Both the position numbers and the translations under genes were made by a program. Positions 22,585-33,425 of a DNA stretch of 64,000 nucleotides are shown one piece after another. Numbering within the stretch: position 1 is the stretch's first letter; each line of letters opens with the position of its first letter. Source of the stretch: Dendrophyllia cribrosa (Eukaryota; Cnidaria; Anthozoa; Scleractinia; Dendrophylliidae); assembly GCA_024195265.1 (NCBI GenBank), contig JAJLRJ010000003.1, forward strand, positions 24,474,989 through 24,538,988, read 5' to 3'. The notes under the pieces are model-generated. The model was given only the letters and a program-made list of their open reading frames with translations, was not told the DNA's origin and did no database searches.

Positions 22585-25500
22585 TCAGTTCGAAGGTGTG
22601 TGGGAACGCAGATGTTTTCTAAAGCCCCTCGAGCTTATATATCCTTTTTCACACACAGGACACGAATGCGGTTTTTCACCAGTATGAACGCAAATGTGCA
22701 GTTTCATCTTGTCATAGCTGAAAAACACTTTTCCACAAACCCAACATTCGTGTTTTTCAGCAGTGTGAACTTCGCGGTGCAACTTCAGATCTTCTTTCCG
22801 AGAATAACGCTTATTACAGTCCGCGCACTTGTGGGGTTTCTCTCCTGTGTGAGTCCGCTCATGCTTTCGAAGATTTGAATTTCTAGTAAATGTTTTATCG
22901 CAGTAACCACACTTCCAAAGCTTCGCGATCCTTTGCCCCTCAGGAAGGTGAATCTGACTGTGTTTAGCGAGAGACGAATTCCATCGAAAACGCTTTTCAC
23001 AATGATCACATTTGTACGGTTTCTCGCCAGTGTGAATTCTTTGATGTATGCGAAAGTCTGCTACACGTGCAAAGCATGTTCCACAGTCGTTGCATTTGAA
23101 TGGTTTGTTCTTATGGGGTTCGTGTGTACGTAAATGCCCAGCTAGTGTTGAAGATTGAGCGAAACATTTCTCACAGTGTCTACACTTGTACGGTCTCTCT
23201 CCAGTGTGAACTCTTTGATGGACCTTCAGAGTAGACGCGTCGCAAAACAATTTACCACAAATTTTGCAGCGAGAGCTCTGATCATCATTCGATCTATGAA
23301 GTCGTTTGTGTCTACTGAGAGCGGCTCTTTTAGTGTACTGCTTGTCACAAAGGTCGCAACTAAACTGCCTCGTTTCGGAATGTGTTGACATGTGGCTTTC
23401 AAGATAATCTTTCCTCTTAAAGCTCTTTTCGCACTGATTGCATTTTAACTTTTTGGGTTTCACGAAAAAGCCTCGGCACTGGTGTTTTTGAAGAGCTGAT
23501 TTGTCATTATAGCTCCGCTTGCAATCGGAACATTTGAATTTCTTTTTATGTTCTTCGGCATGTTTGATTCTAGAAAACAAGTCCTTAAAGCCTTCACCAC
23601 ATACCCAGCACTTGTACGGAAAGTCAGCCGTATGGTCACGAAAATGATATAGCAGCAGTTTTGATGTTTTAAAACGCTTATCACATCGACTGCATTGGTA
23701 TTCAACCGTTTGAGACGTATCAGAGTTCATTTGGGTGTTGTTACTGCTTGCTAAGGTTCGTTCCGTGTTATCAGCCGAAGAAGGAACAACAGGCTCCACA
23801 AGTGCATTTTCTATTGATGGAGGCTCAGAATCATTTTGCACAGGACACCTGTGTTGTTTGTGTCGGTAGAGGTATGATGGTCCCAGGAACACCAGCTTAC
23901 AGTTCGTACAAGCAAAACGGTCCTCTAAAAAGGAAAAAAAACGTGTTTTTCGGTTAGGTTAAATTCTTGAACTATTTGTCTATTTTGATAAAATACGCCG
24001 TTTCCCAAGCTTTTAAGCCTGACCTTTGATAAAATGGTGGTTAATTTTCTTTGGCGTTGCCGAGACATGCCACTACTGTAGCAATACTGCTTTTCTTTAG
24101 CAAAAAGGAATGATGTAGTAATCAGTATCAATCAAAGTTGATCCTCCAGCGTTTAATCTTATTTCTTAAGGTGTTTAGGTTAGTTAACTATCGTTTCTTT
24201 TGTGACTAAAACCCGCGCAGTTGTTTCCAGAAAATACAAAAAGATGTTCTGTTCACGATGATTATGCCAACCTGTTCACATCGCGACGTTTAAACTATCT
24301 GTAGCATTATACAGATAGAAATCAGTACTGCTAATCAGTACCCCCAGAGCCTTGTCAACGGTTGTCCCATGCAATGCAATACACCACCAAGTGGAGTCAA
24401 GGCGCTGTGGGTAAAAAGATATGCATGCACATGATAGCGATAATATTCAGATCTGCCATTTTGGCATTATTTGCGTCCATCATTTTCATAGGCCTAGAAA
24501 AGTGTCAGTTATGACGAAATAAGACTTCCGTCCAGCAATATAGTTCGTACGTAAATGGCTAGGATCATTGGAAAACGACTGTCTGAAGACCTGGTATACC
24601 CGTTCACTTCTTGAGGGAACAAAATTAAACTTACCAAAACTGTGGCTTACCTTCACTGCAAGTGTTGTAAACAGTCTGCCCCACAGATTTGTTTTTTGAA
24701 TAGAACAAGTCATCAAACCAAACTAACAGCTCACTGCCACTGTCGATGGGTTTGCATGTTCGGTAATAAATGTCTCCACAGTGCTGGAATGATACCAGAT
24801 TCTGTTCATTCTCGTTACGAGCACAATTAACGAACCTCATCCAGTTACTAGTCCATTCATCTGAACCATCAACAGTGAATTGGTCTTGTGTTGATTCACT
24901 CTTAATCACCTATGAACATCACATTGAAACGATCAACATTGTTAACACAATGCGTTTACGGAAGGTTTTTGCATCATTTTTGCATTAGTTATGTTGCATG
25001 CGCTGCAGTACGTAAAGCATCTTAAGGGAGACTAAATACACTTTAGACTGCGAGCAGTAAGGGACTGCTCGCAGTCTATTTACACTTGAAAGCCATTTCG
25101 TTCCGTTTTTAAATATATTGCTTTAAAATTACTACTTCAAGCTTGCATGTTATGTTCGTTTGCATGTTTAAATCTTCGAAAACTAACCGGCTTACTTAAT
25201 GACCTTGATTAAAAAATGTGTACTTGGATGGATGGATGCATGGATGGATGAATGAATGAATGAATGAATGGAACCAAGGAAGGGAGGAAGAACCTGAAGA
25301 ACGAATACTTACATCCCATGAGCTTGAATAATCAGCTTCATTTGCCACGTCTGGAGTGGTGATCTTCTTTCCTTTAAATGGACCAAATATTGCGCGTCCT
25401 TCAATTGCGTTGGTTGTATAAACTCCAAGTCTGCCACCACCTAATGCAGATGGCATTAGGAACAGACTATTTGGAAGAGAGGATCTCGCCAAACTCTTTT

Positions 25501-25711
25501 GTTGCGCTTTTGGCTTCACTTCTGAGTCTCGGATAAATGTCATTGGAAAAGCGTCTGGTAAAGAGTCCTTGAAGAGTTTTCCAAGATCACTACAACCTAA
25601 AGATCACGTTACAAAATAATTTGTAAGGATCCTATGTTTTATTCTGTGTTAGTAAAATCTAAGCTGACTACCTGAAATATCCTTGTATTCGGGTCTTCCA
25701 ATGTCAGCCAT
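22585..25711 (-). CDS. PRDM-type PR/SET domain zinc-finger protein, copy 2
   Basis: Exons in transcript order: 25711-25672, 25596-25313, 24909-24651, 23924-22585. All introns are GT/AG and the exons sum to 1923 nt (640 aa plus stop), with the same phases 1, 0, 1 as copy 1. Exons 1 and 2 have identical lengths in the two copies (40 and 284 nt); exon 3 is 6 nt shorter. The protein starts MADIGRPEYKDIS. The PR/SET domain contains LGVYTTNAIEG, FGPFKGKK, NWMRFVNCARN, EQNLVSFQHCG and ELLVWFDDLF, with the same F in place of the usual Y. A CTNCKLVF knuckle and 13 C2H2 fingers follow. By eye the PR part is over 80% identical to copy 1. Helix contact residues are unchanged in fingers 8 and 11 but altered in 9, 12 and 13. 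Expected to be a nuclear DNA-binding protein; methyltransferase activity is uncertain. Confidence 0.88.
25045..25077. repeat. perfect 14-bp-stem hairpin in intron 2 of PRDM copy 2
   Basis: AGACTGCGAGCAGT and ACTGCTCGCAGTCT are separated by five bases. The sequence is GC-richer than its surroundings. It may be a very short MITE remnant or an RNA hairpin. Confidence 0.7.
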
Positions 25712-27879
25712 ATTAACCAGTCCAAAAAACCTACGCAGTGAGATAACAGAAGAAAAGTAAATATAACCTGAATCGTCCTATACCCGCTGAAAGTTTGAGT
25801 ATACATGTACATAAAGAGCGAAATGGTTAGCGATGGTTGCAATCTCAATGTGGTATGCTTAATTCATTGAACAGAAGAAAAGTTAACCTGTACTTTTTAA
25901 AACATCAAAAGAATTAATTAATTTAATTTGCTTCTAGCCAGAAGCCAACAGGTATGTAATCTTATGTAATATATTCATTGTGACAAATAGGTTTTGCCTC
26001 ACTTTTGGCGTTGACTTCGAAATTAAACCAACATCACGGAGACAGAACAAAAGGAAAAAAACACTGATTAATCTGAAGAAAGCTCTGAGCCACTCGCTTA
26101 CTGCGAGAAGAAGGAACTCGCCACAGTTCCTTGGGGTAACAAGATCTACTCCAACTGGACTTTAGAGGACAGCAGTGAATCACACTCTGCCGGATTGAGG
26201 TTCACATTGAGCAAGGTCTATTTGAAGCGCCGAACCTATTCAAAACAGCTTCACAACAAAGGGATAAATTACAGCCAAACATAGTATTCTCCCTAAAGCT
26301 TACTATACAGCACCTCATTTTCAAAGGGTTATTTTAACTTCTAAAGTGGAGTTAAAATTTTAGTTTTAAAATAATCCGTTTTGGACGATTATTTTAACTA
26401 CAAATTTTACTTCAAATCCGGGGTTTAAATTATAATTCTTATTCTTATTCTACTAGCCTTTTAGCCTTTTCGGGGCTAAAATAACTTATTTTTGGAGTTG
26501 ACATATAACTACAACAAAATTAACCCCAGTGTAAGTAGTTAATGTAACTCAACTTTAGAACTTATTTTATACGCAACTCTTTGGAACTCTTTATCAGTTC
26601 TGTTTAAACTACGTTCTATTCAGAAAGTATAAAGTAAAGATGACGGCAGCTAAAGATAGCTAATAACGTTGTATAACCGGTTATAATGGAGAAGGAAGCT
26701 TTATCTCTGGCACAATATGCAAAATGGCTAGAGCAGCTAGGAGCACATTTGAAACAAGGAAAACGTACATTCTATTAATTATTATCGCGGAGCTCCATAC
26801 TCATGGAATAGTCTAGAACTTATGCCCGTCATTTTTCATGGTCACAGCTAGCGGAATGTTTCGCGGGCGCGTCCGTCCGTGTGTGCATCGCGCAGGGCTA
26901 GCTCGCGGGCGCGTATGACGTCGCAAAACATGCGCGTATGACGTCACGCAACATCCGGGGTCTTAGCAATTTTGCAACCAAATCGAGGCTTTGTTTTTCT
27001 CGCGGCTACACGGCCGATGTCACGTCAGCTGTAGTAAACACTCTTGTGTTTAGCAACACACAAGAGTTTGCAACGATTTTGCAAAATCGTTTTTCCCTGC
27101 ATTTTTTCGAGGTTTGCAGGGGTACTAATTAAGGGATACTCAGAAGCCGCTACAGTGTAAAAAGAAGAGCTTTCAGGGATAAAATCTTGCTTCGAGGAAC
27201 CTCATACATTTTTATGAATGCGGATTTCAAAACCGAAGAAGAGGAGTTTTAAAGAATTTCCAAGCAGCGGAGTGACTTAAAGGCAAAAGAAATTTCATTT
27301 TTCGATGGGAATTTATATGTTGATATGTGATTGACTTTTTCTTTGTGTTCTCGTTAGTTTCGGAGAAATGTTTATAAAGCGTGCTCAAATTTAGTCGTGT
27401 TGATATTTTGAATTTCATCGAGGACAGCTCGGCCTCGATGCGCTATAAATGGTACGCGTTTTACTTTTTAACATAAACTAACAGATATTTGAATAAACTT
27501 TTTCAAAAGAAGATTTTGTTGTCCATTATATGTGTTTGTTCATTAATTACACAGGTTGAAAAGCGATTTTATGTAAACAAAACAAGACTTGGATTTTATA
27601 GTTCTAATTTCACTCGCGTCGCCTTATGCAAATATGTTTGTGTATTTTTTGTAATTTTGATTTCCTAATCAGTTTCTTGGGCAATTTTTGATGCGCAACA
27701 GGTGTATTTTATTCAGAAATTAGTCATACTTGTTATTCTAGACTGAGAAAAAGTTGTTTATGTGAACTTTTGTACGGTCTAAATGTACTGTGCAGACGGT
27801 CCCGTAATACTGTTTTTGAGAATTGCTAAAATTGAAAAATAGCGCGGTCGGCAATTCTTGTGCTTCCGACCTTTCACCT
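25712..27879. other. upstream region of PRDM copy 2, no gene assigned
   Basis: Contains the putative promoter side of the minus-strand PRDM gene. At 26850-27010 the DNA turns GC/CpG-rich ('gcgggcgcgtccgtccg', repeated 'gcgcgtatgacgtc'), with CRE-like TGACGTCA/TGACGTC strings. A hairpin with arms ACTCTTGTGT and ACACAAGAGT lies at 27040-27067. The short ORFs here have no recognisable domain. Confidence 0.35.
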
Positions 27880-28507
27880 TTAGTCCAGTCAATCTATAGT
27901 TTGGGTTCAAACAAATTGCAAAAGAATTTTTCTCATCGCCACACAACCAAGTATGGTCAACTTACTAACATACTAAAAGTCCCCCAAAATCCGTTCGGTG
28001 GAACACGGTGAAATTCGGCTTTGAAGTTTCACCCAAATAACACAGGGTACCCACGTTATCTAAAATTTAAAACAAATTGCTAAATTGAATATAAATATAT
28101 CTTTAGGTGAAATATTGCTTATGATATGATAATTTACTTAAACAAACATATTTCATGACAAAAAAATCTGAGAAGAATGTATATTTTCATTTTACGTTGC
28201 GCACTACCACAGGAAGCCCAATTCAGGTAAAATATGAAAATCAACTATTTTGTGTTAGCTCTGGCGTTTTTTCGGACATAACGGTCCGAAGTCTCACCAC
28301 TTGCACAAGTTTTACAATATTTTCAGCGAATACACTGTTTAATTCACTTCATTTACTACTCAACTACTTGATTTTTTAATATCCGACTTTTCATACATGT
28401 ATATCCATCGGGAAAAATCTCCCTTCTGAATGTACCACAATCGGAAATCTTCATTCAAAAATAGAAAGTGATTAAACTCAACACACTTATCAGTCACGCT
28501 AAAATGA

Positions 28508-29650
28508 TTAACTATCTACATTATCACCATCAAGTTCCAGTGCAGGGGAATTTTCACACGACTCTCCTTTGCAAACGCCGCAGGCAGGCGAGCAGTCTAG
28601 GCCATGCTTCCTACATGTACACCTCAGTGTGTTACATTCTGATTTGCAATTACAGGGCTGGTGCGAACGGGAAGAAGTTTTTTGCCATCTGTAATTGACC
28701 ATCCCCAATTCTCTGACTCTCTGATCTCTCTGCTGATTATCTCCTTTCCACTGATGCACTTGAAAAAAACACTCGAAAGCTGTGAAAAGTTGCCGCTGCG
28801 GATGTCGGTGGTAGTTGTTCGGGCTGTAGGAACGAAGACCCTGTAGCGACTTTCTTGCAGAAGCTGGTATAACGCAGTACATCAAGGCTTCCATCTGATC
28901 CACCGTACAGACATAGCAGAGCCTTTTCTCCAGCCTGGATGATCTCTTGTTTCGTAGCGTCAAGACGATCGAAAATCTTACCTTGATCACGAAACTTTGC
29001 GTCATTTGATATCTTCTTAAATGCCACTCCTTTGCCGATTCCAAAAAGTCGTGAAGTAGTATCGCATCCGAGTACTGCGTGCACGAACATAAATATTATT
29101 CTGTACATATTTGGCCCGCTAGGGCTGACTTCGTCTTCTTGATATTCCACACTTTTCTTTGTCTTTGAAGTCTGCTTCGGCTCGGGTATAAAGAAGTGGT
29201 CGTGGCTGTCCATCACAGCATGATAACAAAGTAAGACTAAGAGAACTGTGTCATGCCCGATGAGGACCGTTGTAGCGTTTCTAGCTGACTGTATAGCCGT
29301 CTGAACAATTTCAAGATCGGCGTCACCTGGTGCATGAACTACTGTGCAACTTTTCACTTCTAATTTGCCACCGAGAAGGTTAATAAACCTTTGTTTGTTC
29401 ACGCTTTGTTTGCGAGAAATTCAGCTTTCTTGGATTTAATCACCATGTCAGAGTCGAAGTTTACAGTTGGGCCTATCGTACCCGTCCATCTTGGATGTGT
29501 ACAGTCCTTCGTTGAAGGTCCATCCTCATATCCGTCAAATACTACTGTGGCCTTGCCATACTTTCGAGTAACGTATTGAACATATAAAGAACAATTAGCC
29601 TCAAATGCAAATGCCCGCGGCCAGGGTACACGGTGAAGGAGTGCTCCCAC
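28508..29650 (-). pseudogene. XPG/PIN-like plus CXC transposon ORF, frameshifted
   Basis: Three overlapping minus-strand frames join into one broken protein: 29650-29399 (VVFDGYEDGPSTKD), 29402-28737 (HAPGDADLEIVQTA, VLIGHDTVLLVLLCYHA, VLGCDTTSRLFGIGKG, LCLYGGSDGSLDVLRY) and then the frame ending at 28508 (CNCKSECNTLRCTCRKHG, CSPACGVCKGESC). The GDAD and D-T-(D)-xLLVLL blocks resemble FEN1/XPG-I-type acidic sites; one expected Asp reads V here. The Cys-rich tail is CXC-like. Frame changes occur near 29400 and near an A7 run at about 28765. I associate this architecture with repeated invertebrate transposon ORFs, possibly Academ-like; that name is from memory and unsure. Confidence 0.65.
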
Positions 29651-29733
29651 ATCAATGACAAAGCGGGCGTTCTCCGTAGGTTCTGCTGTTCATCCTTAGT
29701 CTTCGCGCAAATGGCATCGTCTTTACGCTACCA

Positions 29734-30024
29734 AACAAGAGATCATCCAGGTGGGAGAGAAGGCTCTGCTATGTCTGTACGGTGGATCAGATGGAAGCCT
29801 TGATGTACTGCGTTATACCAGCTTCTGCAAGAAAGTCGCTACAGGGTCTCCGTTCCTACAGCCCGAACAAGTTAGACGTTATCCGCTGTAATTGCAAATC
29901 AGAATGTAACACACTGAGGTGTACATGTAGGAAGCATGGCCTAGACTGCTCGCCTGCCTGTGGCGTTTGCAAAGGAGAGTTGGCAAAAATTCCCCTGCAC
30001 TGGAACTTGATGATGATAATGTAG
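29734..30024 (+). pseudogene. deleted second copy of the XPG/CXC ORF
   Basis: Plus-strand sequence repeats 'LCLYGGSDGSLDVLRYTSFC' in one frame, then passes directly to CNCKSECNTLRCTCRKHG and ACGVCKGE in another. About 180 nt present in the left copy between these blocks are missing. The inversion centre lies near 29733. Confidence 0.7.
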
Positions 30025-30161
30025 ATAGTTAATCATTTTAGCGTGACTGATAAGTGTGTTGAGTTTAATCATTTTCTATTTATGAATGAAGATTTTCGAG
30101 TGTAGTACATTCAGAAGGGAGATTTTTCCCGATGGATATACATGTATGAAAAAGGGCACGC

Positions 30162-30384
30162 AAAAAGGGCCCGGATGACATGGCACGTGATTTCGAGTAA
30201 TTTGCATTTAAATCAGTTGCTCAAAATGGCGGAAGCCTTGCGGTATGTGTATTCAAGGCGCGAATTTTACGGTTTTAATTTTTATTTCCAGACTTTTTTC
30301 GCTTCCATCATATTATTTAGGGATTGAGGTGGGCAAAAAAGCTGAAAACTCAAAATCGAGAAAATATGTCGTCCGGGCCCTTTT
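30162..30384. mobile_element. 223-bp MITE nested in the right XPG/CXC arm
   Basis: Ends AAAAAGGGCCCGGATGACAT and (reverse complement) AAAAGGGCCCGGACGACATA are inverted repeats. The left arm of the larger inverted structure lacks this segment at the equivalent point near 28385. Confidence 0.65.
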
Positions 30385-30948
30385 CGCGTAACGCGGCCCA
30401 AATATCAAGTAGTTGAGTAGTAAATGAAGTGAATTAAACAGTGTATTCGCTGAAAATATTGTGAAACTTGTAAAAGTGGTAAGACTTCGGGCCAATTATG
30501 TTCATAAAAACGCCAGAGCTAACATAAAATAGTTGATTTTCATATTTTACCCGAATTGGGCTTCCTGTGGTTAGTGCGCAACGTAAAATGAAAATATACA
30601 ATCTTTTCAGATTTTTTTTTGTCATGAAATATGTTTATTTGAGTAAATTATCATATCATAAGCAATATTTGACCTAAAAATATATTTCTATTCAATTTAG
30701 CAATTTTTTTAAAATTTTAGATAACGTGGGTACCCTGTGGTATTTGGGTGTAACTTCGAAGCCGAATTTCACCATGTTCCACCGAACGGATTTTGGGGGA
30801 CTTTTAGTATGTTAGTAAGTCGACCATACTTGGTTGTATGCCGGTGAGAAAAATTCTTTTGCAATTTGTTTGAACTTGGCCACTAAAAATCCATAGATTG
30901 ACTGGACTACTTAGGGGGTGTTTACATGACACCGGGGCGAGTTCACTC

Positions 30949-31968
30949 TAGCCTGTGAACAGGCTTCTTATTTGGGGAATTGGGTTAGGTTAAAATCGGC
31001 GAGTGAAGCGAGCCGAGCGCGGACTGGGGAAGAGGGAAGGGGCGGCGAAGCCTGTGGACTCGCCTTTGATGCCGCCGTTCCATGATACCAGAGTCTGATA
31101 TCATGAGCTGATTGGTCAGATCACTTGGTGTTGACAGGTATGCGGTGACAAACGACACATGTTGACATCTCAAATACCTTGCGCCTTAAATTTGCATAAA
31201 TATTCCATTCGCTGGCTCAAATGATAAACAAACATGACGACTCGTCGCATGCAATTTTGAGAAAGCTTTGAGCGATTCGTTGCGAAATTTTTCGTTTATA
31301 CCGAAGCTTAAAGAAGACGTTTTTTGCAATTTTGCCGACTGGATTTACAAAACAGCAACCATGCTACAGATTATCTGTTGGATGCCAAATCAAACGCTAT
31401 TACAAAACAAAGGGGGTTTATCCTAGCTCCACTGGGACACACTACTCAACTACAGAACTTTAATACTAAGGAGCTAAAAATTATTGCAATAATTCATGAT
31501 TTTAATGCAGTGGAATTATAGACAACGGCTTTTTGAGACTCGGATCTAAGATGCCTATTACCGTGTGGCCGGAAGCACTATAATTCGCCGAGATCAAAAG
31601 GTCAATGTCATCGAAGAAAACAAATTCATAACTGTGATCTAATCGCGCAATTCTCTCTGAAGTCTTACTGGAAAAGCTTTATACTTTAGGTTTTTTAAAT
31701 ACTTTTTTGCGAAGAGTGGGAGTCGTGTTTAGCCTGTCCATTTTTATACTGCTACCGATGCATTAAACAGAATAAAAACATGACAACTTGTTGACATTTT
31801 AATTAACTTGTTGCCAATATAATAACAGGATAATTACTAGGGGGCGGAACGGCAGCATCAAAGGCGAGTCCACAGGCTTCGCCGCCCATTCCCTCTTTCC
31901 CAGTCCTCGCTTCGCTCGCCGATTTTAACCTAACCCAATTCCCCAAAAAGAAGCCTGTTCACAGGCTA
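30949..31968. mobile_element. 1.02-kb hAT-like element with 8-bp duplication
   Basis: Terminal inverted repeats start TAGCCTGTGAACAGGCTTCT on both ends and extend for well over 100 bp ('ggcgagtgaagcgagc' against 'ggcgagcgaagcgagg'). The 8-bp direct repeat GTTCACTC flanks it at 30941-30948 and 31969-31976, exactly interrupting the outer palindromic MITE. The interior has no transposase; the 31324-31521 ORF is unrecognised. Confidence 0.85.
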
Positions 31969-32070
31969 GTTCACTCCGGTTCCCTCTTATGGCTCTACAT
32001 TTGTTTACATGATAAATGTGGTGGTATCATGTAAACAAATGTAGAGCCATAAGAGGGAACCGGAGTGAAC
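31969..32070. repeat. perfect palindrome with 46-bp arms
   Basis: Arms GTTCACTCCGGTTCCCTCTT... and the exact reverse complement meet around the 10-base loop 'aatgtggtgg'. This is the inner part of the outer MITE. Confidence 0.9.
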
Positions 32071-32117
32071 CCGCCCCGGCGCGAAAGTCGCCCCGGTGTT
32101 ATGTAAACACCCCCTAA

Positions 32118-33191
32118 GTTAAGCTTATCATCAGCTTTCTGTTCAGAGAGCTTCGCTGTTTGGCTCAGCCTGACATATATTACGAAGATACCTACAGGAG
32201 GTTTATTGTGACTAAAGGTTTCTGTTGATAAAACGATTTTGTATCAGTGTAAGTTACTAAGTCTAAAAAGTTGTAATGAAAACACAACTTACATTGGAAA
32301 ACACGACAAAATATGCACTGAGCTAGTAAAATAATTAAGCCGTAAGTAAACATAATCGATAACTGACTCTTGTATTATTTCACTCGATCGATGTATTATT
32401 ACATTATCCTTCGAACATCAGGCGATGTCCACTGATCGTATATTTGTCATTTTTTCTTGATTTCGCAAATCTCTTCCTCCTTTCTTCAGTAAGGTTATAA
32501 TTATAGCCTGTCGGCGAGCGGAGGGAACTGGGCGAAGGTTACTTTTATTTACACGTGGCTGACAAACTACATAGTGTCTATATGTGAGGCACTAGAGACT
32601 CAACTGATGACCGATAATGCTAAGTACGCACTCGCCCCCCCCCCCCCCCCCCCCCCCCCCCACCCACCACCACCGCTCTCCCAATCAAAAAAACACAGTG
32701 TAAGTACACAACATTTGTGTGGCCATGTCCATGTTGTTTTGTCGTAATGCTGCAGTGAGAACCAGGCCTCAGTACTGATCATCTTCCGTTCGCGATCGCA
32801 TAAAAGACCCATAAATCACATCATGGAATTGTTCATTTCACTGGACTTTATATTTTATAGATCTACACTCATTCAATTTTACATCAAATGATTATTCGGA
32901 GTATTTCTATGTCTTACTCATGTATGTCGAAACTTAACAGAAATAAGTCGCTCTTTTGATCTCTTTTCGTCGAAGCTCATTGATCTGTACTAAATTATTC
33001 ATTCTTCATGTCTGAAATACAGTGAAATACAACAGCAATAACTCAGGCGTAATTTGCCATCTTATTTCGTTCGAGATTTCTACTTCGCCTTTTTATCAGT
33101 TTAAATTATCCCATAAAGGAGCTTACCTTGTTTAAGGAAATGTTGGTTGTACAGAGAACACCGCTTTCGTTGCTTGGGTTCAGTTTCCTTT
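32118..33191. other. intergenic between MITE and ISL2EU element
   Basis: No supported gene. Contains the poly(C) run at 32635-32661 followed by a CACCC-rich stretch. Confidence 0.35.
32635..32661 (+). repeat. poly(C) tract, 27 bp
   Basis: Uninterrupted run of C followed by 'acccaccaccaccgc'. Confidence 0.95.
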
Positions 33192-33425
33192 TAAGCGAGT
33201 TCGGAGTTTCAGCGGAGTGTCAGCGGTCAATCACAAAATTGCGCGCGACTGGGAACAAGTCGGGATAAAAACTGTAAGTTTAAAAATAAAACTGTAAGTT
33301 AAAGCTGTAAGTTTCTGTGAAAGTTTACCATGATCATAAATTATTTGTCTAGCTTTTCACAGAAGTTTATCATCTTCTAATGAAATATTTTATCTATTTT
33401 AATTTTGACAGGGAAATCTGCAGTA

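Larger units (their letters stand above)
27880..30905. mobile_element. inverted pair of XPG/CXC-ORF transposon remnants
   Basis: Left copy (minus strand, about 27880-29733) and right copy (plus strand, about 29734-30905) are inverted relative to each other. The outer arms start TAGTCCAGTCAATCTATAG on the left and end CTATAGATTGACTGGACTA on the right. Matching blocks run through 28020-28460 and 30400-30800. The right copy has a large internal deletion in its ORF and a small foreign insertion. This could be a foldback-like duplication or one element inserted beside another in reverse. Confidence 0.7.
30911..32117. mobile_element. palindromic MITE split by a hAT-like insertion
   Basis: Ends TTAGGGGGTGTTTACATGAC and (reverse complement) TTAGGGGGTGTTTACATAAC. 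Without the inner insertion the outer unit is about 180 bp and is almost wholly palindromic. Confidence 0.8.
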
